DNA from: Singulisphaera sp. GP187
GTDB lineage: Bacteria; Planctomycetota; Planctomycetia; Isosphaerales; Isosphaeraceae
DNA: 64,000 nt
NCBI RefSeq assembly: GCF_900129635.1
Contig: NZ_FSRB01000001.1
Span: forward strand, 1,465,501-1,529,500
Direction: 5' to 3'
Shown: piece after piece, positions 16,496-25,562 of the stretch
Layout: the number at the start of each line of letters is the position of its first letter
How positions within the stretch are numbered: position 1 is the first letter of the stretch
Made by a program: the position numbers and the translations under genes
Notes under the pieces: generated by a model
Database searches by the model: none
What the model was told of the DNA's origin: nothing
Seen by the model: only the letters and a program-made list of their open reading frames with translations

Positions 16496-19400
16496 AGTTC
16501 GGTAGATCTCTGTGACGCAGCTTGTAGGATGGAAGAGGAGAGTTGGTCGGCATCGCGCATGGCAAGTGAACGCGTCCAGTAGCGGCATTCATCGGGTTTG
16601 ATAATGTAGAGGCTATGGACTCGCCGGTCCGATTCTTCGTGGTTATGAAACAGGAAGGCTACACGCTGGAAAAAAAGTCCATCGATTCCGCTACCATCTT
16701 TTTGCGGCTTGAGGCACGTCCCATAAAAACCGTCGAGCGTTTTCACCAGGCCATCCGCCTCAAACTTCTCAACCTTCACCGTTTCGTGTCCTGGCCAGTC
16801 GAGATGAATCGCGATCATGCGAACAGGAAGTAGCGGTTGATCGTCCGATTCTTCAAAAACCGTAGCGCACACCGCTTTATCGTTGCCGAAGGTGGCCTTG
16901 ACCACGCGGCAAAAATACGCTGCGTACTGCTCGATATTGAATTGCCTGCTGGCCTTTGCCCATGTTCGCGAAGTCGGCGAGTAGGATTCCGATCCTTCGG
17001 TCTGTTGATTGGGGAGGCCAAACCTCAGCAAATCTTCTATAAGCACCCAATCGGCTTCATATAAATGGAAAAGCTCGCGGACTCGCCGGTCCACATCAAT
17101 GGCGGACTTGATGCCATCAAGCATTCGCGGTTGAGGGTCAACCAAAGGTACGCTCAATAGCTCCTTTACCAAAGGCTCCGGCCGGTAGTGCCCCAATCGG
17201 CTGCTTGTAATTGAAATATAATAGACTGACAACTGACTCGTTAGGCTTAACCACGCGGACTTCAGAATATTGCCATTGCCAGCTTCATGTACAGAAATGA
17301 AGCTTTGAGAGCAGATAATCCCCCATTCAGGTTCGTCACCCTTCACGAGTGCGGCCTGAAACCGCTGGTGCTCGACCTGTAAAGTTTGCTTGATGATAAG
17401 CTGAGGCAGCTTAAATGCATCAAAGTTGGTGCTGTCACGGTCATGAACCATGCCAGATGTTTCTTTAGGTAGTTGTGAGGCGTCGATCTGGAGAAACATG
17501 CCTACCGGAAAGTCTCCTCCGTCCATCACTCGCTTTCCGACGATGTCTGGCTCGAAACGAGCTTTGTTACCGCGAATTACCCCCTCGCGCGTGTCGACCA
17601 GCCCTTTCTTTTTATACTTCTTCAACGTCGGTGCGGAACGCAGACGACGTATCAGATCCAAATCTCGCCGGCCACCGAAAGCAAGTGCAGGCCAGACATC
17701 AGGTTCGTTGGCGGCTTCGTGATGTGTTAGCTGGTTCACGTCGTGGGATGCAATAGTAATCCGGGTCCGGCCCTGCCTATCGCCAGAAGGCTTGGGGTAA
17801 ATGTAGTGAAGCGTTGTCGCGGGCGTCGGCTTCTGGCTGCCCATGATAATTACGCATGCAGGGCCGACGACATCGGGGAACAGTTCTCTGCGAATGCCGG
17901 AAAGATTGATAACTTCATCGACGGTAAAATCAGTGAACAGTTTAGCTCGTAACTTGGCAGCGGAGCCAGATCGCAGGTATAGGAGCGGGGACGCGGGCTG
18001 GATCATGGCCACATGGCCATCTGCCTTGACCAGGAGCGCAGCCTTGGCCAGAAATAAAGGACCGATATCGAAGTTTGAGACCGGCCAGTGATGTGTCCCT
18101 GCCCATTCTTCGGCTCTAGTGAAAGGTGCTTTTTCCTCGGCCGTAGCTGGATCGATTTCTTCCGGCGGGATCTGGTCGGACGTTTGCTTTATCGAACCAT
18201 CGCCCCAAGGGGCATTGCCGACCACCAAATCGTAGACAGAGGCGTCCTCAACGGAACGAATACCGGTAATTGCATCATCGAAGAAGTCTTTCGCAATCAG
18301 CCGTGTGCCACGGATATGCGGAAAGACTTTCCCTCGCTTGAGGTAGTATTTGGGTTCGATAGCATCCGCCATCGCCAGATAGAGGCTGAAGCAGGCAACG
18401 CGAACCGCTTCGCCGTTGATATCCACCCCACACAGATTCTGGGCCAAGAGTGGCTTTAGATCGCTGACGTGAGGCTCTTTATCCGGGTGGGCTTGCTTCC
18501 AACGATAGATGAGACGTTGAAATGCCTTGACCAAAAAGATCCCCGATCCACAAGCAGGGTCGAGAATTTTGAGGTTCCATTCCGTTCCGTTCCACGGGAG
18601 AACGCCGTCAAGTACGAAGTCAACCAAATGCGTTGGGGTATAATAAGCTTTGCCGCGTTCGCGGTCCTCGTTTAGGAATTCTTCATAAACGCTGCTGATG
18701 AATTCAAGTGGAATCGTATCAAAAGAATAGTAACGCCAAAGAAGCAATTGCTGATTGCGTTGGTCAAGTTTGCCCGAGACGAAGTCCGCTAACAGCTTGA
18801 GGTGATCAGGTGTGACGGCGTCTTTCTCGTCCTGCCATGCTTTTTCGCGGTCATCAGTGGACTGGCCGTCCTTACCTGGGAAAAGGTCTCCGTTGAATTT
18901 ATCGTCCAGCCATCCAAACAGGGCGTAGGTTTCCTCTTTGTCTCGGAGGATGGTTTCGAGGCCGGTATGAACCTGTGTTAGTTTGCCCTCAAAACGCCCT
19001 TCAAGAAGCTTCCTATCGATAAACGGACGACCGTCACTGTCCTTCCGGTCGAAGAGAAATTGCGTGAAAATCATTCGCGCGAGCAGATCATGGCAATAGT
19101 GCCGTGGAAGAGATGGATTGGAATTCAGCAATTGCCTTCGGATGAATCGGAGGTTTTTCAGCAGGAGTTTGTCAGCACGGCCTTCCATCGGGAATTTGCT
19201 TGGGGTCTGTCTAAGCACGCTACCGGTGATTAAGCTGACCCAATGAAGCAGGGCCAACAAACTCGGTTGCTGTGACGATGGGGAAGTTGCGAACTGTTTT
19301 GAATCCAGCTCGTGGACTTTGCGTTGAGCCAATGATTTCTTAGGATGCTGATAGCATGACCAGACGATCAATCGATGCGGTTCAAGCGTGATGAGCAGGG

Positions 19401-19689
19401 CAGTGCGTGAAAAATTCCAAGCTAGACGATGGGCTTCCTCAAGCTCGTCATTGCTGGCACCGGTGGGAAATTCGCAAACGACCGCGATCGGTGGCTCGGT
19501 GCTCTCTGAGTTTGGATCCACCGCAAGCACGCCCACATGGACACTGCTTCGAGGATATTTGCGTTCTAATTCGGCACGAATCTTACGTTCGGCGAAATCT
19601 GCGAACACGCGAGCCCCGGAGCCAGCTGGATGGAGGATTTGATCTCGGCTGGGCCAGCCAAACGTTCTATGGGCATCGTCAAGTAGCAT
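16492..19689 (-). CDS. Large N6-adenine DNA methyltransferase (type IIG/BREX PglX-like architecture)
   Basis: 1065 residues. Residues 1-180 are a restriction-type N-terminal domain that resembles HsdR-like folds but shows no clear E-x-K. Then come FISSVYEEFLNEDRERGKAY and YTPTHLVDFVLD, SAM motif I ILDPACGSGIFLV, LCGVDINGEAVRVA, and the catalytic motif IV YDLVVGNAPWGDG (NAPW instead of NPPY). Residues about 660-1065 look like a target-recognition and C-terminal region. The start overlaps the stop of a 29-aa ORF and its stop overlaps the next gene, so the operon is tightly coupled. It probably modifies adenine in a specific site for self-protection. The region is visibly less GC-rich than its neighbours, consistent with transfer. 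Confidence 0.8.
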   Translation of the reverse strand: MLLDDAHRTFGWPSRDQILHPAGSGARVFADFAERKIRAELERKYPRSSVHVGVLAVDPNSESTEPPIAVVCEFPTGASNDELEEAHRLAWNFSRTALLITLEPHRLIVWSCYQHPKKSLAQRKVHELDSKQFATSPSSQQPSLLALLHWVSLITGSVLRQTPSKFPMEGRADKLLLKNLRFIRRQLLNSNPSLPRHYCHDLLARMIFTQFLFDRKDSDGRPFIDRKLLEGRFEGKLTQVHTGLETILRDKEETYALFGWLDDKFNGDLFPGKDGQSTDDREKAWQDEKDAVTPDHLKLLADFVSGKLDQRNQQLLLWRYYSFDTIPLEFISSVYEEFLNEDRERGKAYYTPTHLVDFVLDGVLPWNGTEWNLKILDPACGSGIFLVKAFQRLIYRWKQAHPDKEPHVSDLKPLLAQNLCGVDINGEAVRVACFSLYLAMADAIEPKYYLKRGKVFPHIRGTRLIAKDFFDDAITGIRSVEDASVYDLVVGNAPWGDGSIKQTSDQIPPEEIDPATAEEKAPFTRAEEWAGTHHWPVSNFDIGPLFLAKAALLVKADGHVAMIQPASPLLYLRSGSAAKLRAKLFTDFTVDEVINLSGIRRELFPDVVGPACVIIMGSQKPTPATTLHYIYPKPSGDRQGRTRITIASHDVNQLTHHEAANEPDVWPALAFGGRRDLDLIRRLRSAPTLKKYKKKGLVDTREGVIRGNKARFEPDIVGKRVMDGGDFPVGMFLQIDASQLPKETSGMVHDRDSTNFDAFKLPQLIIKQTLQVEHQRFQAALVKGDEPEWGIICSQSFISVHEAGNGNILKSAWLSLTSQLSVYYISITSSRLGHYRPEPLVKELLSVPLVDPQPRMLDGIKSAIDVDRRVRELFHLYEADWVLIEDLLRFGLPNQQTEGSESYSPTSRTWAKASRQFNIEQYAAYFCRVVKATFGNDKAVCATVFEESDDQPLLPVRMIAIHLDWPGHETVKVEKFEADGLVKTLDGFYGTCLKPQKDGSGIDGLFFQRVAFLFHNHEESDRRVHSLYIIKPDECRYWTRSLAMRDADQLSSSILQAASQRSTEL

Positions 19690-19778
19690 CAGCGTGACTT
19701 GTCCGGATTAATCATTGGGTATGCTTCCTTGAGAATGACGCTATCCGGTTTGAAAAGGTCCTGTTGTCCTTGGTCCAT
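19689..19778 (-). CDS. Possible 29-residue ORF between the RHH and methylase genes
   Basis: The frame runs from an ATG 13 bases after the RHH stop to a TGA sharing its last base with the methylase ATG (TGATG). The peptide begins MDQGQQDLFKPDSV and has a normal, charged composition. It may be a coupling or leader ORF, a tiny protein, or the displaced N-terminus of the methylase after a frameshift. No strong ribosome site is seen. Confidence 0.35.
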   Translation of the reverse strand: MDQGQQDLFKPDSVILKEAYPMINPDKSR

Positions 19779-19791
19779 TTTTCTTACGACG

Positions 19792-20019
19792 TCATCGCTT
19801 CGGAGCTGGTTCCGGGAAATCGTTTCGCTGGGCTAATTCCACCAATGCACGATCAATCAAGTCCGTAGACTTAAGCCGCATGTGCCCCGCTAAACGGTGA
19901 ATCCACGCCCGCCAGGCCGGGTTACCCCTGATGGCGATCACGGTTTGTCGCGGATGATCGGAGCGGGGGCGGCCTATGCCGTTCTTGTCCGACCGCGGTT
20001 TTTTGCCCATGCTTCCCAT
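19792..20019 (-). CDS. Small ribbon-helix-helix-like protein, first gene of the methylase operon
   Basis: 75 residues from the ATG at 20019, preceded by GGAG eight bases upstream; the frame is open further upstream but unconserved. A basic N-terminus is followed by a strand QTVIAIRGNPAW and two helices (WIHRLAGHMRL, STDLIDRALVELAQ), the ribbon-helix-helix layout of small DNA-binding repressors. As first gene of the operon it could autoregulate the restriction genes. An antitoxin role was considered, but there is no toxin-like partner. Confidence 0.55.
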   Translation of the reverse strand: MGSMGKKPRSDKNGIGRPRSDHPRQTVIAIRGNPAWRAWIHRLAGHMRLKSTDLIDRALVELAQRNDFPEPAPKR

Positions 20020-20145
20020 ACTTCCTGCTCCATAATCCACAAAAGTATAGTCGCAGAATCCGGGAGCATCTTCAAGGGAGCAAACGCAGAATTTTTGACT
20101 ACGCGGAAAGTCGTCGCCTCTTTGCTCCTCGGCCGCCTTGGGCAT

Positions 20146-20638
20146 CGACGCTGCTGACTGGGCGATTCGACTGGCCTAGCGCTGTTTCGGGGGGCATCAA
20201 GGCTCAGTATAGGCTGCCCTGACGGGCCTTTTTTCTTGCCGCGGACATAGGGAAGGCTTGATGTCTTTTTTCAAATGATCGCGTAGAATCACCCAGAGGA
20301 TGCCAATCTAAGCGAATTGAGGTCGATTATGGGTAAGGCCAAGTCATCGTCCGGCGGGGATTAGCTGCGGATTTCGTGGGCGATGAACGTGTAATGGTTC
20401 AGCGTGAAATGGAGAAACCGGGGTTGGGAGATAAGGTAGTGAATGTTTGACCAAAGGGTTAGGATTTGCCGCTTTCGTGCGAATCCCGAAGGGAAGACAG
20501 GGCGGTATGGTGCCGCCCCTCCTTCGGTCTTGGCCCTGGGTGGCGCTCGGGGCGTATCGCCACGGAGCCCTATCCTCCGGCCCAGGCCATCTTCCATCGT
20601 AGCGCCGTCAAACCGTTCGAGCAACGACTTTCCGGCGA
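20146..20638. other. Intergenic stretch with no gene
   Basis: 493 bp between the RHH operon and the IS3 remnant. A weak GCCC/GGGC hairpin followed by a T-run lies near 20216-20234 and could terminate rightward transcription. The minus-strand operon promoter should lie at its left edge but I see no convincing boxes. Confidence 0.4.
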
Positions 20639-21425
20639 TCAGACGGTGGGCTGAACTTTCGAGCGGGCGGCTCTCCTCCTTTCTCTCGCCGCATCCAACT
20701 TGCGATCCCGCTCTTCGAAGATCGCCCGATCGCGACCGGCCAATTTGTCCGCTGGCGTGACGTAGCCGATCGCACTGTGCAAACGGACCTCGTTGTAGTG
20801 GGCCACGAACTCAGTGACGAGCCTCCTCGCCTCCTCCAGGCTCAGGGAGGGGCTTGACGCGGATGCACTCGCCCTTCAGGGGCTTGTGCCATCGCTCGAT
20901 CTTTTCATTGATTTGATGATAATGCAGAGATGTCATCACGTGAGTAACTCAACAAATCCGGATGAATTCCTTGAAGTCCTTGCCAATGAACTGGGGGCCG
21001 TTGTCCGAGATGATCCGTGGCCGCTCGCCGGAAAAGCGAGAGCGTCCCCGCTGGACGATCGTCTCGACTTCTGCCTCCGTCATGCTCTCGCGAATCTCCC
21101 AGTGGACGATGAATCGACTGCAGCCGTCCAGGAAGCTACAGAGGTAGAAGAAGGTCCCGGCGACGTTGATGTACGAGATGTCGATGTGCCAGTGTTCACG
21201 CACTCGGAGCGGTTGCTGGAAGCCGTTTCCTTTGAATAAAGGTTTGCCGTTATGAAGCTTCATCAGCCCGGCGTTGCAAAGGACTCGGTAGACGCTCGAG
21301 GGACTCACGGCGACGACATCGGTGTCGAGCATCATGGAGGCGAGCCGCCGGTAGCCTTCCAGGGGATGGGTGGCGTGGTAATCCAGAACGGCTTGCTTCG
21401 CCCATGGTTCGAGCTACCAAATGCT
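20639..21425 (-). pseudogene. Decayed IS3-family transposase (OrfB)
   Basis: The largest open piece (20949-21335) reads VSPSSVYRVLCNAGLM, HWHIDISYINVAGTFFYLCS and RIISDNGPQFIGKDFKEFI, giving the first two catalytic aspartates of an IS3-type DDE integrase. An in-frame TGA then interrupts it. The frame resumes with KIERWHKPLKGECIRVKP (the catalytic Glu), and a further frameshift precedes EEARRLVTEFVAHYNEVRLH and the C-terminus. The N-terminal OrfA part is missing. Dead element. Confidence 0.8.
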
Positions 21426-21612
21426 GGTTGGCGAAAGTTCGGGGAACGATATGAGAACAAGTCTTTGAGGTTATGGGAGCCGAATGCGATTTCGGGCCAG
21501 TCCCCAGTCAAGACACGACGACATCGCCGAGTCCCACCTCCGAGGCAGATTCGGGCGAAGCCCCGGGCCGCACCGGGTTCCTTCGGGCCTTCCGGCTCCG
21601 GACTGATTCCGG

Positions 21613-21752
21613 GTCAGTCGAGAATCCGAGGGCAGGCTGGCAGCGAATTCAAGAACGTTCGGCCGTACGGCTTGGTGAGTACGCGGGGGTCGAGAATCAC
21701 GACGATTCCCCGGTCGGTTTTTGAACGGATCAGCCGGCCGAACCCCTGCTTG
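21613..21752. repeat. Right copy of the dinG 3'-end direct repeat flanking the island
   Basis: 140 bp in the same orientation as 12366-12504. It contains the intact last codons and stop of dinG. The stretch 21426-21612 to its left holds no gene. The repeat spacing defines a segment of about 9.1 kb, or about 6.5 kb without IS66. Confidence 0.8.
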
Positions 21753-23572
21753 AGCTTGATCACTGCCTCGGGAATCTGATAGTCGGTGAACGGGTTGCCG
21801 CCGGTCCGGCGAATCGACTCCAGGCGGGCTTCGAGCAACGGGTGGCTTGGCACGCTGAACGGGAGCCGAACGATGATCACGTTCGAGAGCGCCTCGCCGG
21901 GCACGTCGACCCCTTGCCAGAAGCTATCGGCGCCGAAGATTACGCTATCCACGTCGGCCTTGAAGGCCTCGACCATTTTGGTGCGCGGCATGCCTTCGCT
22001 CTGGGCGATCAGGGTGATGTTCCGCTTCGCGAACCAGGGGGTGAGCGCTCGGACCGCCGCGTCGAGCATCTTGTACGAGGTGAAGAGAACGAACGCCTTC
22101 CCCTGGGTCTTCTCCAGGTAGTGCGGAATCGCCTGGATCGCCTGGCGCTCGAACTCGGCGCTCTGCTCGGAGGGATCGGGAAGGTTCCTTCGCAGGTGGA
22201 TCGTCACCTGGTTCGGAAAATCAAACGGGCTGCCGAGTTGGAGGCTCTCGCCTTGCGTGAGCCCGAGCCGCGTCTTGCAAAAGTCAAAGCGCGGTGGAGA
22301 ACCGACACTCAGCGTGGCCGACGCCAGGATGCAGGTGGGGACGCGATCGAACAGCGAGCGACGGAGCGTCGCTCCGACGTCCAACGGCGCGGAGGCGAGT
22401 GTCACCCGCCTCCGCGCACCGGCGGTGAGCTCGACCCAGTGGACGCTATCCGGTTCTTTCTGGCCGAGCCAGGAGGAGAGGGAGTTGGCCATCGCGAGGC
22501 AACGCTCTTCGATGGCCGAGAGCTCGATCCGCTGCTCTTCGGCCGCGACCGACTCGGCCCCGTGCCGGAGCGCTGACGCGAGCTTTCGCAGCTCCTCGCA
22601 AACGGTATCGGGCCAGGCGATCGGTTTGCGGAGCCGGCCATTCGTCGACCCTTGCGACGTCTGCCACTCGGTGACATCGTCGAAAAAGTTGAGCGCCTCG
22701 GTCCGGACCCGTTGGAGCTGAATGATCGCGTCGTCGAGCTTGTGATAGGCCAGCAATCCCTTGCGCGTTCGCTCGTTGTAGAGCTTGCCGAGGGTGTAGT
22801 CGAACTGGCCGCTGGTGATCTTTAGCCCGAGGTGCTCGCCCGCTACTGCCTCGAGTGTGTGCGCCTCGTCGAAGATCGCGACGTCATAGTCGGGAAGCAG
22901 GCTGGCCCCCGCGTTTCGGAGTGCGAGGTCGCTCATGAAGAGCGCGTGGTTCACGACTAGGATGTTGGCCGTCCACATTCGCCGGCGTGCTTTGTAATAA
23001 AAGCAATCTTTGTTGCGAGGGCAGGAGCGACCGAGGCAGTTGCCGTTCTCGCTCGCGATTGCGTCCCAGACGTGGGGTGCCGGGCGGAAATCGAGGTCAG
23101 CGCGGCTGCCGTCGGTCGTTTTTCCCGACCAGAGCCGGATCTCGGAGAGCTGGTCGTGATCTTCGGGACGAGCGAACGACGCGTCGGCGCGGGCGACGGT
23201 CGCGTCGAGCCGCCGCAGGCTGATGTAGTTGGAGCGTCCTTTGACCAGCACCGCCGAGAACTCTTGGGGCATCACGGAGCGAAGGAACGGGAGGTCCTTC
23301 TGAAGCAGTTGCTCCTGGAGGCTGATCGTGTGGGTGGAGACGACCACCTTCTTCTGGCCGGACTCGGCCGCCGCGAGGATCGCGGGGACGAGGTAGGCGA
23401 AGCTTTTGCCGACCCCCGTTCCGGCTTCGACCATGAGGTGCGTCTTGTTCTCGATGGCGCGGGCGACCGCTTTGGCCATTTCGAGCTGTTCGACGCGTGA
23501 CTCGTAGCTCGGCAGCCGCCGTGCGATGGCCCCGTCCGGACCGAGGATAGGGACGGGGTCGAGAGCCGACAT
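21614..23572 (-). CDS. dinG: DinG-family (XPD-like) ATP-dependent DNA helicase
   Basis: 652 residues from the ATG at 23572, which has GGAG six bases upstream; the frame is open to 23875 but that part overlaps thiG and is unconserved. Walker A is EAGTGVGKSFAYLVP. A cysteine cluster (CLGRSC, NKDC) suits the FeS domain. The DEAH box is IFDEAHTLE, and the C-terminal helicase motifs include FVLFTSYKML and the arginine-rich QGFGRLIRSKTDRG. It unwinds DNA 5'-3' in repair. No N-terminal exonuclease domain. The last 45 codons are duplicated at 12366. Confidence 0.9.
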   Translation of the reverse strand: MSALDPVPILGPDGAIARRLPSYESRVEQLEMAKAVARAIENKTHLMVEAGTGVGKSFAYLVPAILAAAESGQKKVVVSTHTISLQEQLLQKDLPFLRSVMPQEFSAVLVKGRSNYISLRRLDATVARADASFARPEDHDQLSEIRLWSGKTTDGSRADLDFRPAPHVWDAIASENGNCLGRSCPRNKDCFYYKARRRMWTANILVVNHALFMSDLALRNAGASLLPDYDVAIFDEAHTLEAVAGEHLGLKITSGQFDYTLGKLYNERTRKGLLAYHKLDDAIIQLQRVRTEALNFFDDVTEWQTSQGSTNGRLRKPIAWPDTVCEELRKLASALRHGAESVAAEEQRIELSAIEERCLAMANSLSSWLGQKEPDSVHWVELTAGARRRVTLASAPLDVGATLRRSLFDRVPTCILASATLSVGSPPRFDFCKTRLGLTQGESLQLGSPFDFPNQVTIHLRRNLPDPSEQSAEFERQAIQAIPHYLEKTQGKAFVLFTSYKMLDAAVRALTPWFAKRNITLIAQSEGMPRTKMVEAFKADVDSVIFGADSFWQGVDVPGEALSNVIIVRLPFSVPSHPLLEARLESIRRTGGNPFTDYQIPEAVIKLKQGFGRLIRSKTDRGIVVILDPRVLTKPYGRTFLNSLPACPRILD

Positions 23573-23699
23573 GAGACGCTCCATTCCGTGTAGACGACGG
23601 CGGACCGTCCTGAAGCTGAAGCAAGAGGGACTTATCAGGTCAAATTCAATGAGGAGAGGCCGCGTTCCCAAGGCGCGAGGCGCGGCCCCAAGCGGACCG

Positions 23700-24833
23700 T
23701 CAGTTGATCGTTCCTTCGGTCGGGCTCGATGCGGTCGCGTACAGTTTCTTGGGAATCCGGCCGGCCCCGGCCGCGAGCCGACCGGCCTCGATCGCCAATC
23801 GCATGGCGTGGGCCATCCGGAGCGGGTCCTTGGCCCCCGCGATTCCCGTGTTGAGCAGCACACCGTCGCAGCCAAGCTCCATCGCCAGCGCCACGTCGCT
23901 GGCGGTTCCGACCCCGGCGTCGACGATGACCGGATAATTCGGGTCGCTCCCCTTGAGATCCTCGAGGATGATCCGCAGGTTGTTGGGGTTGAGGATCCCC
24001 TGGCCGCTGCCGATCGGGCTGCCGGCCGGCATCACGCTCGCGGCGCCCGCCGCCTTGAGCCGACGGGCCATGATCGGGTCGTCGCTGGTGTAGCAGAGGA
24101 CCTGGAACCCTTCGTTCACCAAGACTTGCGTCGCCTCCAGGGTCGCGACCGGGTCGGGGAGAAGCGTCTTGGTGTCGGCCAGGACTTCGAGCTTGACCCA
24201 GTCGGCTCCGGGATTCTCCAGGCCAAGGAGGAGTTCGCGGCCCAGACGCGCGGTCCGCAGGGCGTCCTCCGCGGTGAAGCATCCGGCCGTATTGGGCAGG
24301 ATGGTGTAGCGCTTGGGGTCGAGGAAATCGAGCAAGCTGCGGCCGTCACGATCGAAAAGTCGTTCCCGGCGCACGGCGACCGTCACGACCTCGGCGCCGC
24401 TGGCGTCGAGGCAGTCGCGCATCAACTCGAGGGTGGTGTACTTGCCCGTTCCCACGAGCAAGCGGCTCTGAAAGGTGTGCGAGCCGATCGTCAAGGTGCC
24501 GGGATCGAGGACCGCGGGGGGGCCACCGCCGCCGCCGACCAGGGTCACCACTTCCAGAATGTCCCCGGGGATGATCGGGGTTACGTCGTGACGTGCGCGG
24601 GTGACCAGGCCGGAATTGACCTCGACCGCCACATGCTCGGGCCGGAGCTTAAGTTCGCGCAACAAGTCGGCCACGGTCAATGGCGCGGGCACCTCGCGCT
24701 GCTCGCCGTTCAAGGTGATAATCACTGGAGATCCCGTCGTCCCCTTTTTTACCGCGACTTCCACTCGCTCAAGCCGGAGGTTTGAGCGTGGGAGCGGAAG
24801 AATCGCGTTCCCTCGTTGTTGACACCTGTCCAT
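23700..24833 (-). CDS. thiG: ThiS-ThiG fusion: sulfur carrier plus thiazole synthase
   Basis: 377 residues. Residues about 37-103 are a complete Thi[30 protein letters not shown] and the terminal [18 protein letters not shown]. Residues about 110-370 are ThiG: LLVGTGKY, the substrate lysine in [28 protein letters not shown] and LLNTGIA. ThiG joins DXP, dehydroglycine and ThiS-thiocarboxylate to make the thiazole of thiamine. In the fusion the Gly-Gly that must carry the thiocarboxylate is internal (GGGGGPP), which implies processing or another chemistry. The start could be a GTG at 24764. thiF, thiH and thiO are not in the window. Confidence 0.9.
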   Translation of the reverse strand: MDRCQQRGNAILPLPRSNLRLERVEVAVKKGTTGSPVIITLNGEQREVPAPLTVADLLRELKLRPEHVAVEVNSGLVTRARHDVTPIIPGDILEVVTLVGGGGGPPAVLDPGTLTIGSHTFQSRLLVGTGKYTTLELMRDCLDASGAEVVTVAVRRERLFDRDGRSLLDFLDPKRYTILPNTAGCFTAEDALRTARLGRELLLGLENPGADWVKLEVLADTKTLLPDPVATLEATQVLVNEGFQVLCYTSDDPIMARRLKAAGAASVMPAGSPIGSGQGILNPNNLRIILEDLKGSDPNYPVIVDAGVGTASDVALAMELGCDGVLLNTGIAGAKDPLRMAHAMRLAIEAGRLAAGAGRIPKKLYATASSPTEGTIN

Positions 24834-24911
24834 CGTAAAGAGGCGGCTCGTCCGAGGTCAAGCCAACGCGCCGTTTGCCTGGGGCGGGCGGCCAAACCTC
24901 AAAGGCGGCCG

Positions 24912-25463
24912 TCAGCGGCCGAGCAGGCCGCGCTGGCTCCGTTCGATCTGGTAGTGGCAGAGCGCCACGGCGCAGGCGTCGGCCACGTCGTGAGGCTCGG
25001 GCAGTTGATCGAGACCGAGCTCGGTCTGAATCGCGTGTTGCATCTGGAGTTTCGGCGCCTTGCCGCTCCCGGTCAGCGTCTTCTTGATCCGGGAGGCGGC
25101 GTAGCCGACCACCGGGATCCCCCGCTGGGCCGCCGCCAGGACGATCACTCCTCGCGCATGGGCCATCAGGATAGCGGTCCGAGGATGTTTCAGGTGGCTG
25201 TGGACCTGCTCGAGCGCGACCGAGGAGGGGGGAAAGGCGTCGAGGACTTCGGACACACCCTGATGGATCAGGTCGAGCCGCCGTCCCATCGGCGCCTTGT
25301 CGGCACGCGGTCGAATCACTCCGGCCTCGATCACGAACGGGCCCCGGGGCGAGGTTTCCACCACCGCGTAACCGGTGACGATGAGGCCGGGATCGATTCC
25401 GACGACCCGGAAAAAGGGTCGCTGACCGGGTTCGGAGGTCGGAACCGTACTCGTCGTCATCAT
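24912..25463 (-). CDS. ruvC: Crossover junction endodeoxyribonuclease RuvC
   Basis: 183 residues from the ATG at 25463, with AAGGAAGGG upstream. Catalytic acids are seen in GIDPGLIVTGYAVVE, ALEQVHSH and HDVADACAVALCHY, in RuvC order. It resolves Holliday junctions as a dimer with RuvAB. It sits in a leftward run cysS-ruvC-thiSG-dinG with gaps of about 80-130 bp. ruvA and ruvB are not in the window. Confidence 0.93.
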   Translation of the reverse strand: MMTTSTVPTSEPGQRPFFRVVGIDPGLIVTGYAVVETSPRGPFVIEAGVIRPRADKAPMGRRLDLIHQGVSEVLDAFPPSSVALEQVHSHLKHPRTAILMAHARGVIVLAAAQRGIPVVGYAASRIKKTLTGSGKAPKLQMQHAIQTELGLDQLPEPHDVADACAVALCHYQIERSQRGLLGR

Positions 25464-25562
25464 CGTGCTAGGCCCTTCCTTGGGACGATTCCCCAAGGGT
25501 GGGCGTGGCCCACCCGGTCGACTGTCTTGTGGAAACATGCGTTCGCGAGATCCCAACGCCGG

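Noticed and set aside
19792..20019. RHH protein as antitoxin of a toxin-antitoxin pair
   Set aside because: No toxin-sized partner with a toxin motif is adjacent; the linked genes are a methylase and a nuclease-like protein, so a regulator role fits better.
23526..24785. 419-aa plus-strand open frame opposite thiSG
   Set aside because: The opposite strand encodes complete ThiS and ThiG motifs; this frame has none.
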